Shown here piece after piece: positions 10,140-20,600 of a stretch of DNA of 55,830 bases. The notes beneath the pieces were generated by a model that saw nothing but the letters and a program-made list of their open reading frames with translations, was not told the origin of the DNA and ran no database searches. Source of the stretch: Polaromonas sp. Lineage in GTDB: Bacteria; Pseudomonadota; Gammaproteobacteria; Burkholderiales; Burkholderiaceae_C. Numbering within the stretch: the first letter of the stretch is position 1; each line of letters starts with the position of its first letter. The stretch is taken from positions 25,567 to 81,396 of the forward strand of contig NZ_JAQSDA010000026.1 of NCBI RefSeq assembly GCF_029945685.1. The letters are read 5' to 3'. The translations under genes were made by a program, and so were the position numbers.

Positions 10140-10995
10140 CTTTTCTCCTCCAGAACCAGGCCAGCGACAGGCCGCTGACGATGTGCCAGATGCCCCACAG
10201 GCTGGCAATGATGACCATGCCGAGGTCCGAGTTGAACTGTACGGCAATGATGCCCAGCGCCAGGCCCGAGTTCTGCATGCCGCCCTCGATCATCACGGCA
10301 CGCCGGTCGCGTTCGCTCACACCCATGGCCTTGCTGGTGGCCCAGCCGAAAAACAGGCCGCTGGCATTGTGCGCGATCACGATGCCCAGCATCGGCAGCA
10401 GGCCCAGCGTCAGCAGCTGGCGCTCCTTGATCAGCCCAAGCACGATGAAGGCCAGCAGGGCCAGCAGCGAAAAGTTTCCCAGCGGTTTCTGGATGCGCGC
10501 CGTCAGTGCTGGCAACTGGTGCGAAAATAGCAGACCCAGCGCCATCGGCAGGGCCAGCAGCAAAAACAGGCTGATCCAGATGCCCGAGGGGTCGATGTCC
10601 AGCGTCTTGAGCCAGCCGGCCGTGGCCGGGTTGGCCGCCACCATCCAGCTGAAGTTGAACGGTGTGGCGACCAGCGCAATGACGCTCGCCACGGCCGACA
10701 CGCTGACCGACAAGGCGGTGTTGCCGCGGCCCAGGTGGGTGACCACGTTACTCAGGCTGCCGCCGGGGCAGGCTGCCACCAAAATCATCGCGGCCTCGAC
10801 ATTGGGCGGCAGGTCCAGCACCAGGGTGGCCAGCCAGGTGCCCACCGGCAGCAGGATGAACTGCGGGATCAGCCCGCAGACCACCGCTTTGGGGGTTTGC
10901 GCGACGCGCCTGAAGTCGCTCACCTTGAGCTCCAGCGCGACAGAAAACACCATGGTGGCCAGGACCAGGCTCAGAATCAGTTGTTGGGTTGTCAT
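10120..10995 (-). CDS. Bile acid:sodium symporter family transporter
   Basis: 291 residues from the ATG at 10995, which has GAGGAAA in position; the frame runs open to 11046. There are about eight to nine hydrophobic segments. Hallmarks of the BASS family include ACPGGSLSNVVTHLGRGNTALSV, which contains the family proline/glycine motif, and the later EGGMQNSGLALGIIAV motif of the sodium-site region. In bacteria such proteins import organic anions with sodium. The physiological substrate is unknown, but co-transcription with the deacylase suggests an acylated amino acid or a similar amide. Confidence 0.87.
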
Positions 10996-11133
10996 GACAC
11001 TTTCCTCGTGCCCGAGGGTAACCCGGTGAAAGCTCCGTAAAATCAAGGGTTTTCGCGGGTTCAGGCCCGTGCGGCCCTTTACCTGCGTTTATCTGCGCTC
11101 ACCTGCGGCCACCCGTCGCGGCACATCCTATTT

Positions 11134-12039
<906 letters not shown>

Positions 12040-12041
12040 AA

Positions 12042-14192
12042 ATGACAACGCAAAACCTTCTGGTCGAACTGTTTGTGGAAGAGCTGCCGCCCAAGGCGCT
12101 CAAGAAGCTGGGCGATGCCTTTGCCGGCGTCTTGTTCGAGCAGCTCAAGGCCCAGGGCCTGGCCAGCGCCGATACCTCGGTGGTGACGGCTTTTGCCTCG
12201 CCGCGCCGCCTGGCGGCGCATGTCACGCAGGTCTGGCGCAAGGCCGCCGACAAGGCCGTGCAGCAAAAACTCATGCCGGTGTCGGTGGGGCTGGATACTT
12301 CCGGCGAGGCCACGCCCGCATTGCTCAAGAAACTGCAGGCGCTCGGTGCCGACGTGTCGAACCCCGCCGCGGCCGTGGCCGCCCTCAAGCGCGCGCCCGA
12401 CGGCAAGGCCGAGGCGCTGTTCTACGACAGCCTGGTGACGGGCGCCGCGCTCGATACCGGCCTGCAAAAGGCCATCGAAGAGGCCATCACCAAGCTGCCG
12501 ATTCCCAAGGTCATGAGTTACCAGCTCGAGACCGATTGCGCCTTGCCGGGCTGGACCAGCGTGAACTTTGTGCGTCCCGCGCACGGCCTGGTGGCGCTGC
12601 ACGGCAGCACCGTGGTGCCGGTCACGGCGCTGGGCCTGAAGGCGGGCAATACCACGCAGGGCCACCGATTTGAAGCCAGGGTGTCACCCGTGGTGATCAA
12701 GGATGCCGACGCTTATGCCCGGACCCTGCTGGATGACGGCGCGGTGATCGCCAGCTTCGGCGACCGCCGCTTTGCCATCGTGCAGCAGCTCGCGCAGGCG
12801 GCCGAACGCCTGGGCCCGGGTTACGAGGTGCTGATGGACGAGGACCTGCTGAGCGAAGTGACCGGGCTGGTCGAGCACCCCAATGTGCTGGTGTGCGAAT
12901 TCGAGGCGCAGTTCCTCGACGTGCCGCAGGAGTGCCTGATCCTCACGATGAAGGCCAACCAGAAGTACTTCCCGCTGGTGGACGCGAAGGGCAAACTCAC
13001 CAACAAGTTTCTGGTGGTCAGCAACATCAGCCCGGCCGACGCCAGCGCCGTCATTGGCGGCAACGAGCGTGTGGTGCGGCCGCGTCTGGCCGACGCCAAG
13101 TTCTTTTTTGACCAGGACCGCAAGAAAACGCTGGCCTCGCGTGTGGCGGGGCTGGACAAGGTGGTGTATCACAACAAGCTGGGTTCGCAGGGTGAACGTG
13201 TGGCACGCGTGAGTCGCATCGCCACGGAAATTGGGATGATGCTGGCGGTGGAGGGCGATTCCACCATTGCCATGCACGCCCAAAGGGCGGCAGAGCTTGC
13301 CAAAACAGATCTGGTCACGGACATGGTTGGCGAATTCCCTGAGCTGCAGGGCATCATGGGGCGTTATTACGCTCTGAACGATGGCTTGTCCGCAGATATT
13401 GCCGATGCCATTGAAGATCATTACAGGCCGCGTTTTTCCGGCGACGAACTGCCCCGCAATCAGGTCGGCGTGATTGTGGCGCTGGCCGACAAGCTCGAAA
13501 CCCTGGTGGGCATGTTCGGCATCGGCAATTTGCCGACCGGTGACAAGGACCCGTTTGCCCTGCGCCGTCATGCGCTGGGCGTGATCCGCATGCTGATTGA
13601 ACGCGACTTGCCGGTTCAGTTTCACGCACTTACGCGCCTGGCTTTCGCCGCTTTCCCCGCCGGCTTGCTGCAGGACAAGGCAGTGGAACTGGACGAGTTC
13701 CTGATCGATCGCCTGAAGGGCTATCTGCGCGAAGGCGGCTATTCGGTGACGGAGGTGGATGCGGCGATCTATGCGCAAAAGCTCGGTCTGTGGTCCACCA
13801 TTCCCAAACGCCTGGCTGCGGTGCGCGCCTTCGCCGCGCTGCCCGAAGCGCCAGCCTTGGCCGCTGCCAACAAACGCATCGCCAACATCCTCAAGAAGGC
13901 CCCGGACGTCGATGCCCACGTCAGCGAGGTGCTGCTCAAGGAGCCCGCTGAAATCGCGCTTTACGCCGCCATGAAAGAAGTAGCACCCAGGGCCAACAGT
14001 CAGTTCGACGCCGGCGACTACACCGCTTCGCTGCAGACGCTGGCCGCGCTGCGCGCGCCGGTCGATGCGTTTTTCGACGGCGTGATGGTCAACGCCGAAG
14101 AGATGGATTTGCGCCTGAACCGCCAGGGCTTGCTCAAGAGCCTGCACGACGCCATGAACCGCGTGGCTGATCTGTCCAAACTCGCCAGCTAG
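12042..14192 (+). CDS. glyS: Glycyl-tRNA synthetase beta subunit
   Basis: 716 residues from the ATG at 12042, two bases after the glyQ stop and with GAAGAAGG in position; an open extension back to 12006 overlaps glyQ and is not used. The N-terminus LLVELFVEELPPKALKKLG is characteristic. Internal motifs such as LILTMKANQKYFPL, RVVRPRLADAKFFFDQDRK and YNKLGSQ-like YHNKLGSQGERV confirm the family. An HD-like and anticodon-binding part completes the chain (GMFGIGNLPTGDKDPFALRR). The beta subunit binds tRNA-Gly and is required with GlyQ. Confidence 0.97.
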   Translation: MTTQNLLVELFVEELPPKALKKLGDAFAGVLFEQLKAQGLASADTSVVTAFASPRRLAAHVTQVWRKAADKAVQQKLMPVSVGLDTSGEATPALLKKLQALGADVSNPAAAVAALKRAPDGKAEALFYDSLVTGAALDTGLQKAIEEAITKLPIPKVMSYQLETDCALPGWTSVNFVRPAHGLVALHGSTVVPVTALGLKAGNTTQGHRFEARVSPVVIKDADAYARTLLDDGAVIASFGDRRFAIVQQLAQAAERLGPGYEVLMDEDLLSEVTGLVEHPNVLVCEFEAQFLDVPQECLILTMKANQKYFPLVDAKGKLTNKFLVVSNISPADASAVIGGNERVVRPRLADAKFFFDQDRKKTLASRVAGLDKVVYHNKLGSQGERVARVSRIATEIGMMLAVEGDSTIAMHAQRAAELAKTDLVTDMVGEFPELQGIMGRYYALNDGLSADIADAIEDHYRPRFSGDELPRNQVGVIVALADKLETLVGMFGIGNLPTGDKDPFALRRHALGVIRMLIERDLPVQFHALTRLAFAAFPAGLLQDKAVELDEFLIDRLKGYLREGGYSVTEVDAAIYAQKLGLWSTIPKRLAAVRAFAALPEAPALAAANKRIANILKKAPDVDAHVSEVLLKEPAEIALYAAMKEVAPRANSQFDAGDYTASLQTLAALRAPVDAFFDGVMVNAEEMDLRLNRQGLLKSLHDAMNRVADLSKLAS

Positions 14193-14202
14193 GCGGATCG
14201 CC

Positions 14203-14760
14203 ATGAAACTTGTCATCCTCGACCGCGACGGCACCATCAACAGCGACAGCGACGAGTTCGTCAAGACGCCCGACGAATGGGTGCCCTTGCCGGGTGCCCT
14301 GGAAGCGATGGCGCGCCTGACCCATGCCGGCTGGCATGTGGTGATTGCGTCCAACCAGTCGGGCCTGGGCCGCGGCCTGTTTGATGTGGCCTCGCTCAAT
14401 GCCATGCACGCCAAGATGCACAAGATGCTGGGCGCACTGGGCGGGCGCGTCGATGCGGTGTTTTACTGCCCGCACAGCCCGGAAGAAAGCTGCACCTGTC
14501 GCAAACCCCTGGCCGGATTGTTCGAGCAGATAGGCGCGCGTTTTGGCGTGCCGCTCAAGGGCGTGCCGACAGCGGGCGACTCGGTGCGCGATTTGCTGGC
14601 CGGCGCCGCTGCCGGATGCGAGCCGCACCTGGTGCTGACCGGAAAATCGGCTGGGTACCGGGACGGGGGCCAGCCCGAGGGCCTGCCGCCGGGCACCTTG
14701 GTGCACACCGACCTGCCGGCCTTTGTGGAGTTCCTCCTGAACCGCAGTGCACCTGCCTGA
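14203..14760 (+). CDS. gmhB: D-glycero-beta-D-manno-heptose-1,7-bisphosphate 7-phosphatase
   Basis: 185 residues, typical for GmhB of the HAD superfamily. The nucleophile and acid/base are D7 and D9 in ILDRDGTINSDSDEFVK. Motif II is IASNQSGLGRGLF. A zinc site is readable as CPHSPEESCTCRKP, and motif III/IV as TAGDSVRDLLAG. It removes the 7-phosphate during ADP-heptose synthesis for lipopolysaccharide inner core. It starts ten bases after glyS and probably belongs to the same transcript as glyQS and perhaps plsC. Confidence 0.93.
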   Translation: MKLVILDRDGTINSDSDEFVKTPDEWVPLPGALEAMARLTHAGWHVVIASNQSGLGRGLFDVASLNAMHAKMHKMLGALGGRVDAVFYCPHSPEESCTCRKPLAGLFEQIGARFGVPLKGVPTAGDSVRDLLAGAAAGCEPHLVLTGKSAGYRDGGQPEGLPPGTLVHTDLPAFVEFLLNRSAPA

Positions 14761-14815
14761 TGCTATAAAAATAGTAGCTTGTTGCGTCCGACCTGCAAGG
14801 GCTACAGGCATAAAT
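14761..14815. repeat. AT-rich Comamonadaceae-type dispersed repeat
   Basis: TGCTATAAAAATAGTAGCTT, then GTTGCGTCCG, then CAAGGGCTACAGGCATAAAT. The inverted GCTAT...ATAGTAGC core and the CAAGGGCTA tail give the clearest copy in the window. It fills most of the gap between gmhB and plsC. Confidence 0.78.
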
Positions 14816-14846
14816 CGCTTGAACATCGACTGAAGACACACACGCC

Positions 14847-15602
14847 ATGCCACTGATTCGCTCTGTCCTGCACCTTCTGTGGATGATTGTCACGGTGATT
14901 CCGTGGGCGCTTGCCGTGCTGGTGTTTTCGCTTTTTGGCAGCAGCACCCAGATTTACTGGATGTGTGCCGGCTGGCTGCGCCTGGCTGTCAGCGGCGGCA
15001 CGGTGATTCTAGGCATCAGAAATCGCGTGTCCGGCATGGAAAACCTGCCCACCAGCAACACCAGCGGCGCGGTCCTGCTGCTCAAGCACCAGAGCACGTG
15101 GGAGACGTTTTCGATGCCGACATTGATGCCGCACCCGCTGGCCTACGTTTTCAAGAAAGAGTTGCTCTACGTGCCCTTTTTCGGCTGGGCCATGGCGCGC
15201 ATGGACATGATCCACATTGACCGCAGCCAGCGCACACAGGCTTTCAACAAGGTGGTCGAACAGGGCCGCCGCCTGATGGGCCAGGGTGTCTGGGTCATCA
15301 TGTTTCCGGAGGGCACGCGGATTGAACGCGGACAAAAGGGCGTCTACAAGACCGGCGGCACGCGGCTGGCCATTGAAACCGGCGCCCCGGTGATCCCGGT
15401 GGCGGTGACGTCGGCCAAATGCTGGCCGCGCAAGGCCTTCATCAAGAGGCCGGGCATCGTCGATATCTCGATCGGCAAACCCATCAGCAGCCTCGGCCGC
15501 CAGCCGGAGGAACTGATGCGCGAAGTCGAGGCCTGGATCGAAGGCGAAATGCGCCGGCTCGACCCCGAGGCGTATCGGGAAACCACCGGGGCCGGTGTGT
15601 AG
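14847..15602 (+). CDS. plsC: 1-acyl-sn-glycerol-3-phosphate acyltransferase
   Basis: 251 residues with an N-terminal hydrophobic stretch (about 8-32) that anchors it in the inner membrane. It adds the second acyl chain to lysophosphatidic acid in phospholipid synthesis. The glycerophosphate-binding motif is FPEGTRIERGQKG (from residue 153). The catalytic box reads KHQSTWET, that is H81 with a glutamate (E86) in the place where most family members have aspartate (HX4D). This looks like a subfamily variant, not damage, because everything around it is intact. It follows gmhB across a dispersed repeat. Confidence 0.9.
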   Translation: MPLIRSVLHLLWMIVTVIPWALAVLVFSLFGSSTQIYWMCAGWLRLAVSGGTVILGIRNRVSGMENLPTSNTSGAVLLLKHQSTWETFSMPTLMPHPLAYVFKKELLYVPFFGWAMARMDMIHIDRSQRTQAFNKVVEQGRRLMGQGVWVIMFPEGTRIERGQKGVYKTGGTRLAIETGAPVIPVAVTSAKCWPRKAFIKRPGIVDISIGKPISSLGRQPEELMREVEAWIEGEMRRLDPEAYRETTGAGV

Positions 15603-15637
15603 TCCCTGCCCACCCTCCACAAGGCTAAACTGCTGGC

Positions 15638-16651
15638 ATGCAACGGCTTCTTCAGTTCACGCTTGACCTCTTTGACCTGGAGCCCGCCAGACCCGCGGCA
15701 CCGCCGCCTGCAAAGCTTGACGCATCTCAGTCAAATCAGCCCCCAGCCCATGCTGCACCAGCGCCGACAGCTATAAAAAATGGAGCGAAAGGCGATCCGC
15801 AGCCGCTTGCGGCGCAGACCCTGGCGCAAGTGCTGGCGCCGGCCACCTACCGCCACCCCGCAGCCACCCGTGAGGCCTTGCTGGAGGGCGCCGTGGTGGC
15901 GTACCAGTTCCGGCGCGGCAAGCGGCGCACCATCGGCTTTTCGGTGGGTGCTGAAGGGCTGGTCGTGAGCGCGCCCAAATGGGTGCCGCTGTATGACATC
16001 GACAAGGCTGTGCAGGAAAAATCCGGCTGGATCGTGCGCAAGCTGCAGGAAACCCGTGCCCGTCACGACCGGCTCGAGTCGGCGCGCATTGAATGGAAAG
16101 ACGGGACCACCCTGCCTTTCCTCGGTGAGCCGGTGATTGTGGTGATTGACCCGCGCCATGCCTTCGGTGCCGTGGGGGGCGAACTCAAGAGCATCGCCGG
16201 GCCAGGAGCGGTGCTCCATACCGGGGCCGACGCGCCCGACAGCACCCTGCCGGGCGTGCCGACCCTGACCCTGCACATCGCCCTGGCGCAAGATGCAACG
16301 CCGGAGCAGATCCGCGACTCCGTACAGGCCTGGCTGATGCGCCAGGCCAAGCGCCTTTTCACCGAGCGTCTCAACCACTATGCGCCCCATCTGGGTGTGC
16401 AATGGCGAAAGCTGAGCCTGAGCAGTGCCGGCACGCGCTGGGGCAGCGCCAGCGCCGACGGTGCGATCCGGCTGAACTGGCGGCTGATTCATTTCAAGCA
16501 GTCCGTGATTGACTATGTGGTTGTGCATGAACTGAGTCATTTGCGGGTGATGGACCACAGCCCGCGTTTTTGGGACACTGTGCGGACGGTGGTGCCGGAC
16601 TATGCCGAACTGCGTAACCAGTTGAAAGAAGAGTCGGTGCCGAGGTGGTAG
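15638..16651 (+). CDS. YgjP-like zinc metallopeptidase (M48/DUF45 type)
   Basis: 337 residues. The C-terminal part shows the zinc motif HELSH (H297, E298, H301) and a third ligand, H307, in MDHSPRFWDTV. An upstream segment, SSAGTRWGSASADGAIRLNWRL, is typical of the YgjP/DUF45 family. Family members are small zinc peptidases of poorly known substrate. The N-terminal ~60 residues are an Ala/Pro-rich linker that includes a partial AT-rich repeat (15769-15787). Its last codons lie 146 bp before the next gene, with no obvious terminator. Confidence 0.88.
   Translation: MQRLLQFTLDLFDLEPARPAAPPPAKLDASQSNQPPAHAAPAPTAIKNGAKGDPQPLAAQTLAQVLAPATYRHPAATREALLEGAVVAYQFRRGKRRTIGFSVGAEGLVVSAPKWVPLYDIDKAVQEKSGWIVRKLQETRARHDRLESARIEWKDGTTLPFLGEPVIVVIDPRHAFGAVGGELKSIAGPGAVLHTGADAPDSTLPGVPTLTLHIALAQDATPEQIRDSVQAWLMRQAKRLFTERLNHYAPHLGVQWRKLSLSSAGTRWGSASADGAIRLNWRLIHFKQSVIDYVVVHELSHLRVMDHSPRFWDTVRTVVPDYAELRNQLKEESVPRW
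15769..15787. repeat. Partial AT-rich dispersed repeat in coding sequence
   Basis: AGCTATAAAAAATGGAGCG resembles the GCTATAAAAATAGTAGC core at 14762-14778. It lies in frame within the disordered N-terminal linker of the YgjP-like gene. The match is short, so this is tentative. Confidence 0.4.
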
Positions 16652-16720
16652 CCCGAAGGGACCGGGCAGGGTGCCTCGTGTGCCGGGGGGCTGCTTGAAA
16701 AAATTCGCAAAGAATGCTGG

Positions 16721-16759
16721 ACAAATATGTTAAGTTGTGTAATATGACAAATATGACAA
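16721..16759. promoter_or_regulatory. AT-rich direct repeats before the Rcp1-like regulator
   Basis: ACAAATATG occurs at 16721-16729 and 16747-16755, and ATATGACAA is repeated in tandem at 16742-16750 and 16751-16759. The stretch is clearly more AT-rich than its surroundings and ends about 40 bases before the regulator start. It may be an operator or promoter region. No convincing -35/-10 pair was identified. Confidence 0.45.
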
Positions 16760-16797
16760 AATCGCCAACACAGTCGCAGTGAAGGAAAAGGTTTCTT

Positions 16798-17238
16798 ATG
16801 CATGACAAACCCATTCTCGTGGTGGAAGACAACCCCGATCACCTGGAACTCACTGTCCTGACCTTGCAGGAGCAGGGGGCGGACACGGCCATCGTGACCG
16901 CGCGCGACGGCGCAGAAGCGCTGGATTACCTGTTTGGCCAGGGCGCGCACACAGGGCGCGACACACAGAGGCAGCCGGCCTTTGTCCTGCTCGACATGAA
17001 ACTGCCCAAGCTGTCCGGCCTGGATGTATTGCGCAGCCTGCGCAGCAACCCGCTGACGGCGCTGGTTCCGGTGGTCATGCTGACCTCGTCGAGCGAGCAG
17101 TCCGACATCATTGCCTGCTACCAGAGCGGCGCCAACGGTTTTGTGCGCAAACCTGTCGACTTTGGTGAGTTCACGGAAAAGCTCAGCCGGTTACAGGACT
17201 ACTGGCTACGGGTCAACGAGTCCATCGCCGCCGCTTGA
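16798..17238 (+). CDS. Rcp1-like single-domain response regulator
   Basis: 146 residues made of one receiver domain and no output domain. The acidic pair is VVEDNPDH, the phosphorylation site is D66 (LLDMKLPK), the conserved threonine/serine lies in MLTSSSEQ, and the conserved lysine is K118 (RKPVD). The long loop containing DYLFGQGAHTGRD is typical of the Rcp1 subgroup, regulators that pair with phytochrome-like PAS/GAF kinases. Shine-Dalgarno GAAGGAAAAGG precedes the ATG. The large kinase follows downstream on the same strand, so they may be partners. Confidence 0.9.
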   Translation: MHDKPILVVEDNPDHLELTVLTLQEQGADTAIVTARDGAEALDYLFGQGAHTGRDTQRQPAFVLLDMKLPKLSGLDVLRSLRSNPLTALVPVVMLTSSSEQSDIIACYQSGANGFVRKPVDFGEFTEKLSRLQDYWLRVNESIAAA

Positions 17239-17637
17239 CGCCCGCCGGGTCGGACCTGGTGCCGTCTTGCATGCTCTCAGCAACATAAAAACGCCTCTTT
17301 TGCGCCTTGGCTGTGTTGCAGATCCACGCTGTACCCGCGGCATCGGCGTGGCTTGCGCCTTGCCATGACCCCACATTCATCGCTTCGGTTTGTTCCATCC
17401 GGCACGCAACACGGCGCCAGCAACGAAGCGGAACCCATGCAGGAATGAAGCAGGTGCTTGCGCAGATGACTTACAGTGGGGAGCGCCCATCTGAAAGCAC
17501 CCGCTGGCGGCGCGTTTCAGAAACCCCGACCGCATGAACACCGTCCTGATTCCTTTCCAAGTCATTCAGCCCCGACTCAAGTGCGCCGGCCCGGGCCCGT
17601 TCCGACGACGTCGGCCCATGCCGCAGCGGATCACTGC
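17239..17637. other. Gap before the large histidine kinase
   Basis: No gene was recognised. A 10-bp direct repeat TTGCGCCTTG lies at 17300-17309 and 17353-17362 within a segment that vaguely resembles an insertion-sequence end, but no transposase or paired terminal repeats are present. The kinase frame is open from an ATG at 17476, yet the first 54 codons look like non-coding sequence. Confidence 0.5.
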
Positions 17638-20600
17638 ATGAGGGCGGACGTCAGCCTGCGCACGCGTATTGTCGTGCTGGTGATTGTGGCGATCGTTCCG
17701 CTGTTCGGGCTGTCCATGTTCAAGGCGCTGCACAATGCGGACGCCGAGCTGGAACGTGCCAAGGTCAACCTGCAGTTTGCCGCTTCGCTGGCCGCCGCCA
17801 GCCAGGAGCGGGTGGCGGACTCTGCCCGGCAGGTGCTGACCCTGCTGGCTTCGTTGCCGGAGGTGCGGGACGGCAGCAATGCCGACTGCGACCACCATTT
17901 TTCAAGCCTGACCCGCCATCTTCCTGAATATGCCAATCTGGGCGTTGTGGGGCTGGATGGACAGACCCGTTGCCACGCGCTAGGGAGCGCCAGCAAGGCC
18001 TTTCTGGGTGACCGCACCTACTTTCGCGAGGCGATCGCCCAGCGCCGCTTTGTCGTGGGCACCTATGTCGTCGGACGGCTTGCCGGCACGCCGGTTCTGA
18101 CCTTTGCGTTGCCAGTCATGGGTGCGGGCGACAAGGTGACGGGGGTGGTTTACGCCTCCTTCGATCTGGCCCGGATGGCCGACACGATTGCGGGCATACA
18201 GCTGCCGGTGGGGGCTGCGCTGGGCGTTCAGGACCGTGAGGGCACTTTGCTGGCGGGCAGACCCGTATTGCCCATCCGTGTCGGCGACAAGGTTCGCAGC
18301 CCGGTATTGCAGGAAGCGGTCAAGGCCATGGGTTCCGGCGTGCGCGAAGGCCAGGATGGCGGCGGCCACAAACGTTTGTGGGCGTTCATGCCGAGCAGTC
18401 CGCGTGCTGAAGCCGCGGTTTTTGTTTCGGTCAGCATGGACCGCGAACTGATCGTTGCGCCTGTGCGGCGCCAGCTGTGGGTGGAACTGGCGGCGCTTGC
18501 CCTGGTGGCCATTTTGGGCGGCTGGATCGCCTGGATGATAGGCGGCCGTTCGATTGTGGCGCCGGCGCGCCAGCTCCTTCACGCCACACGAGAGCTGGAA
18601 AAGGGCCATCTGGAGGCACGTGTGCCCATGCGGCCCGGGGATGACCGGAGTGAATTTTCCAGAATTGCAGCGGGCTTTAATCTGATGGCCGATTCCCTCC
18701 AGCATCGCGAAAGGGCGCTGGAAAATGAGTTGACACGAAACCGGCAGGCGTATGCCACGCTGGAGCTGACCATCAACAGCATGCAGGAGGGTCTGCTGGC
18801 GTTGGATGCGGCCGGGCGGGTGTTACTCGTCAACCAGACCGCCGCGCAATTGTTCGCCATTGATGAGACTTCCCTGGTGCTGGCGCCGCAGTGGCCGCAA
18901 CGCCAGGGCCTGATGGCACCGGATACCCAGCTGCCATACAGTTTCGAGGAGTTGCCCCTCTACAAAGCCTTGCAGGGCGAGCGCGGCGGGCCACTGCCTG
19001 TGCTGGTGCGCAACGAGCGCGAGCCGGAGGGCCGCCTGATCAGCTGCAGCTACCGCCCCATGCAGGGTTCGGACGGCATCGTGGGCGCGCTGATGGTGTT
19101 TTCAGACATCACCCGCGTGCAGCAGCTGCAGCAGGAGCAGACACGCAGCTACGAGGAACTGCGCGAAGTCCAGCGCAAGCTGCTCAATGCGCAGCGGCTG
19201 GGGCGGATCGGCAACTGGGAGCTTGACCTGAAAACCGGGAAGCTCTGGTGGTCCGACGAGGTGTATGAGCTGTACGGGCTGACACCCGGGGAATTCGACC
19301 ACCACCCTGACAGCGTGACCACGATGATCCACCCCGATGACCGCGCCGGATACATTGCGCGGCGCGATGAAGCCATGCGCGCCGGTCTGGGGCTGGATGT
19401 GGAATACCGCATACGCACTCCTGGTGGACAGACCCGCTGGATCCATCAGATGGGCGAGCTTTATGCCGACGACAAGGGCACCCCGCTGCTTCGTGCGGGC
19501 GTCGTGCAGGATATCACCGGCCGCAAGGTTGCCGAGCAGGCCGCCACGCGGACAACGGAGTTGCTGCAGCGTACCGGCGACATGGGAAAAATCGGTGGGT
19601 GGGAAGTCGTGCTCGACGGGATGCAGGCCATCTGGTCCGAGCAGATCTACCGGATTCACGAGGTGGACCAGAATGTTGCGGTCAGCGCCACCGAGGCTCT
19701 GGCCTTCTATGCGCCCGAGGCGCGGCCCGTCATGAACGCTGCGGCTCGGGCGGCCGTAGAGCATGGGAGGCCTTGGGACCTGGAGCTTCCAATGGTCACG
19801 GCAAAAGGGCGGCGCATCTGGGTGAAGACACAGGGGCGTGCGCTTTGGCGCGATGGCAAGGTGGAGCGCCTTGTCGGTGCGCTTCAGGACATCACGGAAA
19901 AGCACGAGTCGGAGGAACAGCTGCAGTTGCTGGAAACAGCGATTGCGCGATTGAACGACATCGTTCTCATCACCGAAGCCGATCCCCTCGACGAGCCAGG
20001 GCCGCGCATCGTGTTTGTCAACAATGCCTTCGAGCGCCGCACCGGTTATAGCCGCGAGGAAGCGCTGGGCCGGTCGCCCCGTTTCCTGCAGGGCCCCGCA
20101 ACCCAGCGCGCCGAGCTGGACCGCATCGGTGCGGCGCTGCGCAAGGGAGAGTCGGTACGCGCGGAGCTGATCAACTATAAAAAGGGCGGTGAAGAGATCT
20201 GGCTGGACCTGGACATGGTGCCCATTGCCGACCCACACGGGCGGGTCACCCACATCGTCGCCGTTGAGCGCGACATCACCCGGCGCAAACTCGCCGAACA
20301 GGCCATGGTCGACAGTGAGCAGCGTTATGCCGCCCTGTTCAAGGCCGCGCCTGTACCGATGTGGATCGTCGACGCCGAGACTGCGCGGTTTCTCGCGGTC
20401 AACGAGGCTGCGGTCGCGAACTATGGTCACTCGCGCGAAGAGTTTTTGCAGCTGACGCTTTTTGATATCCGGTCCGGGACGGAGCAGGCACGGTTGAAGC
20501 AGCACCTCGCCAAAGGAATCATCGACCAGCCGGGCCGCTGGCTGCATCTGCGCAAGGATGGCGTTGAATTTCCCGTGGATACCGTGGCCCGGGCCATCAC

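Noticed and set aside
17290..17370. Possible insertion-sequence remnant (repeated TTGCGCCTTG)
   Set aside because: No transposase fragment, terminal inverted repeats or target duplication could be seen.
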